Below are positions 7,378 to 13,664 of a stretch of 29,027 bases of DNA, in pieces; the stretch's first letter is position 1; the number at the start of each line of letters is the position of its first letter. Below the pieces are notes generated by a model. The model was not told the origin of the DNA. It worked only from the letters and a program-made list of their open reading frames with translations, and did no database searches. This DNA is from JANMEX01 sp031423755. Lineage in GTDB: Bacteria; Pseudomonadota; Alphaproteobacteria; Rhizobiales; Rhizobiaceae. Where the stretch lies: the NCBI GenBank assembly GCA_031423755.1, contig JANPGC010000041.1, forward strand, positions 1 to 29,027, in the 5' to 3' direction. The position numbers and the translations under genes were made by a program.

Positions 7378-8801
7378 CGGGGCACGTCTATATTGATTTG
7401 ACGACGCTTTCCTGCTGGCGCGGCCCGCCAGTGGGTATCGCGCGCTGTCAGGAACGCTACGCCAGCTATGCCTTGCGGCATGTCCGCAATGTGCGCTTCA
7501 CGCTGTTCGATCCCGCGATACGGCGTCACCGCCATATTGAAATCGAAACCGCAAAGCAGATAATCGCGGGAGCGCTGAAGGTGGACACAACTGCGCTGCC
7601 GGACCTCAACGCGCACCGCCGTCATTTCGTAGATAAGGTTCCAAGAGCGCTGCGTCCGCTCTATTGGTGGATCACGAAGCCGAGGCGGCGGCTGATCAGC
7701 GCTTTGGAAGAGGTCAGGCTTTCGCTGCGGTTTGATGCGCGACTGGCTGGTTTTGCCGAACGATTGCAGACGAGGCTGATGAAGGAGAAGGAGCGGCCGC
7801 GCTATTTTGATGCTGACGGCAAGCGTGTCGGCGTGCTTTCCTTGCCCGCAATTAGTGGCGCTCCCGCGGATTTCCAGCAGGATGATGTCACGATCGCAAT
7901 GCAGTCGGACTGGATACACACCGACATTGCCGCTATTTCCCGGCTCAAGGAACGATCAAATTGGCGCCATGTCATTCTGTGTCACGACCTGATTCCGATC
8001 CAGTTTCCGCAATGGTACGAACAAAGCGATGTCGATGGCTTCCGGAGCTACTATGATCTGGCGCTTGAGCGCGCGGACCGTGTGATGTTCACATCCAACT
8101 GCACCGCGCGAGAGGCAAAGCGCCATGCCGGATTGCTGGGCTTTGAACTGAAAGATTCAGCCGTGGTTCCAATGGGGTCAGACATCGCGCCATCCAAGGA
8201 CGCTGTCGCGGCTGGGGCGAACTTGCCGCACCGGCTTCAACATTCGAAATTTGCGATGTTTGTGTCGACGATCGAGCCCCGAAAGAACCACCGTCTGCTT
8301 GTCGAGGCGTGGCGCGGGCTCGTCAGGTCGGGGGTGATCGGGCGGTCTGGATTCAAATTGGTGTTCGTTGGCAGGCCTGGCTGGAAAATGGGGTCGTTCT
8401 ACGACGAAATTGCCACGGACCCGCTCGTCAAGGACAGCGTTTTGCATTTGAACAATATCGACGATGACACGCTGTCGCGTCTCTATCGCGACGCCGCATT
8501 TTGTCTTTATCCGCCGCTGTATGAGGGATTCGGGCTGCCAATCATTGAGGCGCTTGGCTATGGCAAGGCGCTGATTGTCTCCAACGCTGGTCCGATGCCG
8601 GAAATTGCAGGCGACCATGCAATCGCGCTTGACCCTGAGGACGCGGGCGAATGGCAGCGCGCAATGGGAAATTGGATCGAGCATCCGGAACAGTGTGAAG
8701 TCTGGGCGGCAAAGGCGCGTGACAGCTACGTGCCGCTGTCGTGGGATGCTTCGGGCAAGCTGTTTTTTGAAAAGGCGCTCGCGCCGTTTCGTGCGGACTG
8801 A
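7374..8801 (+). CDS. Glycosyltransferase family 4 (GT-B fold)
   Basis: This is a 475-residue retaining GT-B glycosyltransferase. The N-terminal domain starts with VYIDLTTLSCWRGPPVGIAR, the form seen in polysaccharide GT4 enzymes. The C-terminal Rossmann domain contains STIEPRKNHRLLVEAWR (phosphate and nucleotide binding) and the E-x7-E motif YEGFGLPIIEALGYGKALI at ~383-391, followed by SNAGPMPEIAGDHA. The start overlaps the GT2 stop (ATGA at 7374-7377), so the two are translationally coupled and likely act in one pathway such as O-antigen or exopolysaccharide synthesis. The stop at 8801 faces the convergent WaaG-like gene across a 156-bp spacer with a hairpin. Confidence 0.9.
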   Translation: MTGHVYIDLTTLSCWRGPPVGIARCQERYASYALRHVRNVRFTLFDPAIRRHRHIEIETAKQIIAGALKVDTTALPDLNAHRRHFVDKVPRALRPLYWWITKPRRRLISALEEVRLSLRFDARLAGFAERLQTRLMKEKERPRYFDADGKRVGVLSLPAISGAPADFQQDDVTIAMQSDWIHTDIAAISRLKERSNWRHVILCHDLIPIQFPQWYEQSDVDGFRSYYDLALERADRVMFTSNCTAREAKRHAGLLGFELKDSAVVPMGSDIAPSKDAVAAGANLPHRLQHSKFAMFVSTIEPRKNHRLLVEAWRGLVRSGVIGRSGFKLVFVGRPGWKMGSFYDEIATDPLVKDSVLHLNNIDDDTLSRLYRDAAFCLYPPLYEGFGLPIIEALGYGKALIVSNAGPMPEIAGDHAIALDPEDAGEWQRAMGNWIEHPEQCEVWAAKARDSYVPLSWDASGKLFFEKALAPFRAD

Positions 8802-8888
8802 TGGCGCAAGGTAATTTTGGCTGAATCAAAACGCTTGATCCAACGGCGGACGCTTTGCGCGAGGCTCCCCTCTTTTGCCTGTCGGCAT

Positions 8889-8917
8889 CTTCTCCCCGTT
8901 GAAGAAACCGGGAGAAG
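8889..8917. terminator. Bidirectional hairpin between convergent genes, RIME-like
   Basis: CTTCTCCCCGTT pairs with AAACCGGGAGAAG around a short loop. The surrounding text (GGCTCCCCTC...GCCTGTCGGCATCTTCTCCCCG, about 8863-8898) resembles rhizobial intergenic mosaic repeats from memory. It lies between two converging glycosyltransferase genes, where it could end both transcripts. No U-tract is present. Confidence 0.4.
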
Positions 8918-8957
8918 ACGGCCAATCTCCGACCATAGGCGACTGTAGGTCTTCTCC

Positions 8958-10070
8958 TCACATGTCTTGCTCAATCCAATCGCAGATGGTTTTCACACCG
9001 TCGTACAGGGCGGCGGTGTTGCCGTAATTTATGCCGTTGGCGGAATGCGTTGCTGCGTTGCGGCAGACGTCGCACAGTGCTTCTTCATACTTCCAGATGC
9101 TGAAAGGCTCTGTGATGATCTGGCCGGCTTTTGCATCGTCAATGTGGTGCGCAAAGCCGCAGAGATCGGTCGCAACAACCGGGAGGCCGTTGATGATTGC
9201 TTCCAGTATCACGGCACCAGTCACGTCTGCCCTTGCCGGGTGGGCGAGAACGTCACTTGCTGCCATTGCTGAAAACAGGCTGTCTCCTGAAAGATAGCCC
9301 AGCCAGTGAACCCGGTCCGCAACATTCAATCGCTTGGCTTGCGCGATGATCTGGCGGGCTCTTTTGTCCGATGCGCCGATGCCGCCAATCAGCAGGTGCG
9401 CGTCCTTGCGCGCGGCAAGCGCCTCGACTGTGCGGTCCAGTCCCTTTGTTTTGGGCACCAACGCCAAGGAGAGCCAGACCGGCACTTCTGCTTCAATGCC
9501 GAGCGCGTTGCGCAATGTGGCGCGCCTATGGGACGTGCGGCTTTCGGGCTGGTGCTTGTCGCGCGACACGGTGGGTGGCGCGATGCGGATACGGGCGGCG
9601 GCCGGATACAGATCTTCAAAGGGGCGCATTTGCGGGCTGGAGAGGCCGATCACGCGGGTGCGGCTTTGCGCCGAAAACGTTTCCCGTTCGAGCGCCGCGA
9701 ATGTACGGAACCGGCTGCCAATGCGCCGCCACAAGGGCGCGGCAGGGTCGTTGCGGATGTTGTCAGCGAGGAAGAGGAAATCAAAGCCTGGCATCGTCTG
9801 GAATGCCATCGAGCGGTCAAACCGGCCTTTCTTGACTGCCAGCCGTGCGTCGCTGGCGAATGTCTGCATCCGCGTGTGGTTGGATCTGCGCCGCAATGCC
9901 TCCGGCAAGCAGACCGTATTCAGACCTGCCGATGGTGCGTCGGTTGTCGTGAAAATTGTGACTGTGTGTCCGTGCGCCTGCAATTCTTCGGCGATCCGGA
10001 GGCAATTGTCCTCGAGGCCACCACGCGGATGCAGCCGGTATATTGCCAAGGCAATTGAAAGTGCCGCCAT
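8958..10070 (-). CDS. WaaG-like LPS core glucosyltransferase (GT family 4)
   Basis: This is a GT-B glycosyltransferase of about 370 residues resembling WaaG (RfaG), which adds the first hexose to the inner-core heptose of LPS in enterobacteria. IYRLHPRGGLEDNCLRIAEEL near the N-terminus matches the WaaG-type start. The C-terminal segment HPARADVTGAVILEAIINGL, followed by PVVATDLCGFAHHI, parallels the WaaG donor-site stretch, with the first Glu of E-x7-E replaced by Asp. The ATG at 10070 is chosen because homologues start close to this motif; a GTG at 10106 would add 12 residues. The gene is divergent from the next glycosyltransferase-like gene. Rhizobial cores differ from enterobacterial ones, so the exact acceptor is not inferred. 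Confidence 0.85.
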   Translation of the reverse strand: MAALSIALAIYRLHPRGGLEDNCLRIAEELQAHGHTVTIFTTTDAPSAGLNTVCLPEALRRRSNHTRMQTFASDARLAVKKGRFDRSMAFQTMPGFDFLFLADNIRNDPAAPLWRRIGSRFRTFAALERETFSAQSRTRVIGLSSPQMRPFEDLYPAAARIRIAPPTVSRDKHQPESRTSHRRATLRNALGIEAEVPVWLSLALVPKTKGLDRTVEALAARKDAHLLIGGIGASDKRARQIIAQAKRLNVADRVHWLGYLSGDSLFSAMAASDVLAHPARADVTGAVILEAIINGLPVVATDLCGFAHHIDDAKAGQIITEPFSIWKYEEALCDVCRNAATHSANGINYGNTAALYDGVKTICDWIEQDM

Positions 10071-10204
10071 TTCCGGTCTTACATGGTCTGAGCGGACGTG
10101 ACTCACGTCTGTCCGGAATTTCAGGAGCCTTGGCTTCCGTCGCGCGCAGGCGCAAGCTCACTATAGTCATCGCCGTGTCGCAAAAAAAGGACTTGTTTGG
10201 CCGC

Positions 10205-11092
10205 ATGCCGAAACGACTTTCAGAGTATGGAATGGCTGACTTGTTGAGATTGCAGCCGCTCGTCCATTCGGTGAAGTCTTACCGATACCGGCGGATTGAT
10301 GAGGCGTTTCTGATCAAGCCTGCGCGCAGCGGTGATGCGGAAAAATTGTCTGCGGCGGTCACGTCAAAAAATATCCTGCTCACCGTCGCGTTTGAAGACC
10401 CCGACATCCTTGAAGCGCACCTGCGGCTCTGCAAGAAGCATGTCCGCCATGATCTCCATATCGTCGGCGACAATTCACGGGAGCTGTCTTTTGTCGAAGA
10501 GAACCGCCGGGCAGCTGACGCGAACGGCGCGCTGCACATCTGGCTGCCCGAAAACCCGTGGTCATCGCGCAACGCCGGCAGCCGCTCGCACGGCGCTGCC
10601 ATGAACTGGCTCTGGCGCAATATCCTGCGTCGCGGCGGCCCGAAGGCGTTCGGATTTCTTGACCATGACCTGTTTCCGACGGCACCTGACGATCCGTTTT
10701 CGCTGCTTGGGAAGCATGATTTTCATGGGGACCAGCGCAGCGCGGGCAATCGCTGGTTTTTGTGGGCGGGCTACTGCTTCTTCGATTTTGAGGCGGTCAA
10801 AAGCTTTGACCTTGATTTCGGTCTTGACTGGTTTGCCGGTCTGGACACCGGCGGCGCCAATTTCGAAATTTTGTACAAGCACGCCGACCGCGCGGCTTTG
10901 CCGTTGCGAAATATTGTGACCATTCCCGCGCTTGAAGGCGTGGACATTTCCCGGGCTCACTTTGAGCGGCGCGGAAGCTGGATTCACGAGGTTGGCTGGA
11001 GCACTGATCCGGCCTGCCGCAGTGCAAAGCGCGAGGCGCTGTACCGCCTGCTTCAGCCGCATCTTGAGAGCTTGACCGAAAATTCACTTTAG
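10205..11092 (+). CDS. Putative GT-A-like glycosyltransferase
   Basis: This protein of ~295 residues is of uncertain family. A core strand ILLTVAFEDPDILEAHLRLC is followed by HDLHIVGDNS, and a DxD-type motif lies in FGFLDHDLFPT. WFLWAGYCFFDFEAV and LDTGGANFEILYKH look like acceptor-site elements of GT-A enzymes. Its place among three other glycosyltransferases supports a role in glycan assembly. The start is ambiguous: ATG 10205 has AAGGA about 13 nt upstream, GTG 10175 is in frame, and the frame stays open to 10043 where it would overlap the divergent gene. The last codons (SLTENSL) lie in the left end of a MITE-like repeat, so the original C-terminus may have been replaced. Confidence 0.65.
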   Translation: MPKRLSEYGMADLLRLQPLVHSVKSYRYRRIDEAFLIKPARSGDAEKLSAAVTSKNILLTVAFEDPDILEAHLRLCKKHVRHDLHIVGDNSRELSFVEENRRAADANGALHIWLPENPWSSRNAGSRSHGAAMNWLWRNILRRGGPKAFGFLDHDLFPTAPDDPFSLLGKHDFHGDQRSAGNRWFLWAGYCFFDFEAVKSFDLDFGLDWFAGLDTGGANFEILYKHADRAALPLRNIVTIPALEGVDISRAHFERRGSWIHEVGWSTDPACRSAKREALYRLLQPHLESLTENSL

Positions 11093-11252
11093 CGGCCAAC
11101 TGAAGTAGTTTTCTGCGCTTCCGGTGCTCACGTACAAAAGTACGCTCCGCCAAAGATTCCCCGCCCTTAAGCGGCAAGCCGCTGGCGGGGGGCCCAAGCT
11201 TCTCGAAAACCACGCCATTTGACTCGCTAAACTGAATTTTGGGTCAGGCTCT
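11067..11252. repeat. MITE-like inverted repeat, copy 2
   Basis: The left arm (AGAGCTTGACCGAAAATTCA, from 11067) pairs imperfectly with the right end (GAATTTTGGGTCAGGCTCT, to 11252). Internal tracts TTTCTGCGCTTCCGGTGCTC and CACGTAC are shared with copy 1 at 5137-5320, in the same orientation. The nested hairpin occupies 11159-11190. The left end overlaps the 3' end of the preceding gene. Confidence 0.75.
11159..11190. repeat. Nested 32-bp hairpin, copy 2
   Basis: It is identical over 32 bp to 5214-5245, plus a shared 5' ATT and similar 3' CCC. Here it lies to the right of the AAGTACGCTCCGCC tract of the host element, whereas in copy 1 it lies to the left of that tract. The hairpin therefore occupies a different position in each host copy. 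Confidence 0.75.
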
Positions 11253-11366
11253 GTGTGAGCCCAAGCGAATTTGCCGTTGACGCGACGGATATCGCCGGTT
11301 TTGTGATGGACCGGCGGCAGTGGACGGCTATCGTGACGGGACAGGCTCAATCCGGAAACAAAGCAC

Positions 11367-12266
11367 ATGCGATACGGCTACATCGGCCTTGGCAATCTTG
11401 GCGGTCATCTGGCGATGAGCCTTATCCGCGCGGGATTTGCTGTCACCGTCCACGACAGGGATGCCAAGCTTGGCGAACGCCATGTCAAAGCGGGTGCGGT
11501 GTGGGCGGCGAGTGCTGCGGAACTGGCCGCCAATTGCGATGTGGTGCTGACCTGTCTGCCGTCGCCCGCGATCTGTGAGGCGGTGCTTGGAGACTGTCTT
11601 GGCGCAATGAAGCCGGGTTCGGTCTGGATCGAGAACTCGACGCTTGGGCGCGATGAAATCCAGCGCCTTGCCGCGCTTGCCGAGGCGAAGGGCATCCGCG
11701 TCCTGGAAGCGCCGGTCACTGGCGGCGTGCATCTGGCGGCGCAGGGCGTCATCACGGTGCTGGCAGGTGGCGACAAGGCGTTGTTTGAAGAGCAAATGCC
11801 GGCGCTCAAGGCCATCGGCAATGAAATTTTCCATATGGGGCCAATCGGCTCGGCGGCGGTGATCAAAGTGATCACCAACATGCTGGCGTTCATTCATCTG
11901 GTCGCTGACGGTGAGGCGCTGATGCTGGCAAAACGGGGTGGCATTGATCTCGGACAGGCCTGGGCGGCCATCAAGGCGAGCTCGGGCACGTCTTTTGTGC
12001 ATGAGACCGAGGGGCAGCTGATCCTCAACGGCTCATATGACATTGCCTTCACAATGGATCTGGCACTCAAAGACCTCGGTTTTGCGATGAATTTTGGCAA
12101 GGAGTTCGGCGTGCCGCTTGATCTGGCCAGCCTGACAAACCAGACCTTTGTGAGGGGCAAGTCGTCTTACGGCGGGGCGGCGCAATCGACGCAGATCGTC
12201 AAGTTGCTGGAAGATGCGCTGGGCACGGACCTTCGCGCGCCCGGTTTTCCGGCGCGGCTGGAGTAG
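11367..12266 (+). CDS. NAD(P)-dependent oxidoreductase, 3-hydroxyisobutyrate dehydrogenase family
   Basis: This 299-residue beta-hydroxyacid dehydrogenase oxidises a 3-hydroxy acid to the semialdehyde or keto product with NAD(P). The Rossmann motif is GYIGLGNLGGHLAMSLIRAG at residues 4-23. The substrate-binding motif EAPVTGGVHLAAQG is at ~114-127, with Thr where many members have Ser. The catalytic Lys is K167, followed by N171 (KVITNML), and the C-terminal helical domain starts near 165. HDRDAK after the second strand hints at the cofactor choice but does not settle it. Members include 3-hydroxyisobutyrate, tartronate-semialdehyde and 6-phosphogluconate-like enzymes; the substrate cannot be read here. 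The ribosome binding site is weak. The gene stands alone between the MITE-like repeat and hemA. Confidence 0.87.
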   Translation: MRYGYIGLGNLGGHLAMSLIRAGFAVTVHDRDAKLGERHVKAGAVWAASAAELAANCDVVLTCLPSPAICEAVLGDCLGAMKPGSVWIENSTLGRDEIQRLAALAEAKGIRVLEAPVTGGVHLAAQGVITVLAGGDKALFEEQMPALKAIGNEIFHMGPIGSAAVIKVITNMLAFIHLVADGEALMLAKRGGIDLGQAWAAIKASSGTSFVHETEGQLILNGSYDIAFTMDLALKDLGFAMNFGKEFGVPLDLASLTNQTFVRGKSSYGGAAQSTQIVKLLEDALGTDLRAPGFPARLE

Positions 12267-12283
12267 AAGCCTGATCGACACCG

Positions 12284-12297
12284 TTGATTTCGATCAA
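12284..12297. promoter_or_regulatory. FNR/FixK-type box upstream of hemA
   Basis: TTGAT-TTCG-ATCAA is an exact match to the FNR/FixK consensus TTGAT-N4-ATCAA. It lies 136 bp upstream of the hemA start codon and 18 bp after the stop of the preceding gene. FNR-type control of hemA under low oxygen is known in other alphaproteobacteria. If the box is centred at -41.5, transcription would start near 12332. Confidence 0.75.
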
Positions 12298-12432
12298 GGC
12301 GAGCGGCCACCATAGTGTGACAATTCGTTTCAGAATGATTCCAATTTAGGAGTCCCGTTTGCCGTTCAAAACGGCTAAACGTCACTTGCAATCTGCGGGT
12401 TTGGCGGCCTGCGCAGCAAACGGAACGACACT

Positions 12433-13650
12433 GTGGATTTTGAAGCCTACTTTTCCGAACGCCTCGGCAAGCTGAAGACGGCGGGCAATTATCGTGTTTT
12501 CACGGATGTCGAGCGCCAGTCCGGCAAATTCCCGCGCGCTGTTCGCCATCGTTCTGACGGTTCGCAGCAGGAAGTCACTGTCTGGTGTTCGAACGATTAT
12601 CTCGGCATGGGCCAGCATCCGGTTGTCACCGGGGCGATGAAGGATGCCGTCGACACGTTCGGGGCAGGGGCGGGCGGCACGCGCAACATTTCCGGCACCA
12701 GCCACCAGCATGTGCTGCTCGAGCGCGAGCTTGCCGATCTGCACGGCAAGGACGCGGCGCTGCTGTTCACATCCGGCTATGTGTCGAACTGGGCGGCGCT
12801 TGGCACGCTTGCCTCGCAAATTCCCGGCTGCATCGTTTATTCAGACGCGTTGAACCACGCGTCGATGATTGAGGGCATCCGCCATTCCAAGGCTGATCGG
12901 CGGATATTCAAGCATAATGATCCCAAGGATCTGGCCCGGCTGATGGCGCTGGATGACCGCAACGCGCCCAAGCTTGTGGCGTTTGAAAGCGTTTACTCGA
13001 TGGATGGCGACATTGGGCCGATCCGCGAAATCTGTGATGTTGCTGATCGATTCGGTGCGATGACTTATCTGGACGAAGTGCATGCAGTTGGCATGTATGG
13101 CCCGCGCGGCGGCGGGGTTGCCGAGCGCGAAGGGCTGATGGACCGGCTGACGGTTATCGAAGGCACGCTTGGCAAGGCGTTTGGCGTGATGGGTGGCTAT
13201 ATTGCGTCGTCGTCCGGCCTTGTCGATTTTGTCCGCTCGTTCTCGTCCGGGTTCATTTTCACCACCGCGATACCGCCCGCGGTCGCCGCAGCGGCGAGGG
13301 CGTCTATTGCGTTTCTCAAAGAGCATGACGAAATCCGCAAGCTGCACCGCGACCGGGTGGCGCGCGTGCGCATGAAGCTCGACCGGCACGGCATTCCGCA
13401 TCAGCACAATCCGAGCCATATCATTCCGGTGATGGTGGGCGATGCTGCGAAGTGCAAATGGATTTCAGACATTCTGCTCGATCAGCACGGCGTCTACGTC
13501 CAGCCGATCAACTATCCGACAGTGCCGGTGAAGACCGAGCGCCTGCGCATCACGCCGACGCCTTTTCACACGGATGCGGATATCGATCATCTGGTGCACG
13601 CGCTGGGCGAGTTGTGGTCGCAATGCGCGCTGGCACGGGCTGTCGCCTGA
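12433..13650 (+). CDS. hemA: 5-aminolevulinate synthase (C4/Shemin pathway)
   Basis: This is a 405-residue PLP enzyme that condenses glycine with succinyl-CoA to 5-aminolevulinate, the committed step of tetrapyrrole synthesis in alphaproteobacteria. The length is the family's usual one. Visible landmarks are WCSNDYLGMGQHP at 51-63, GAGAGGTRNISGTSHQH at 77-93, LDEVHAVGMYGPRGGG (PLP-binding Asp 214) and EGTLGKAFGVMGGY with the Schiff-base Lys at 248, the same number as in Rhodobacter ALAS. The C-terminal part has YVQPINYPTVPVKTERLRIT. The start is a GTG at 12433 preceded by GGAA. An FNR/FixK-type box upstream suggests oxygen control. The stop lies only 14 bp from the end of the convergent kinase gene. 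Confidence 0.97.
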   Translation: MDFEAYFSERLGKLKTAGNYRVFTDVERQSGKFPRAVRHRSDGSQQEVTVWCSNDYLGMGQHPVVTGAMKDAVDTFGAGAGGTRNISGTSHQHVLLERELADLHGKDAALLFTSGYVSNWAALGTLASQIPGCIVYSDALNHASMIEGIRHSKADRRIFKHNDPKDLARLMALDDRNAPKLVAFESVYSMDGDIGPIREICDVADRFGAMTYLDEVHAVGMYGPRGGGVAEREGLMDRLTVIEGTLGKAFGVMGGYIASSSGLVDFVRSFSSGFIFTTAIPPAVAAAARASIAFLKEHDEIRKLHRDRVARVRMKLDRHGIPHQHNPSHIIPVMVGDAAKCKWISDILLDQHGVYVQPINYPTVPVKTERLRITPTPFHTDADIDHLVHALGELWSQCALARAVA

Positions 13651-13664
13651 TGAGAGTTCAGGCT

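Noticed and set aside
10043..10204. Extended N-terminus of the DHD glycosyltransferase-like gene
   Set aside because: It would overlap the start of the divergent WaaG-like gene and encodes an Arg/Ser-rich stretch with no family resemblance.
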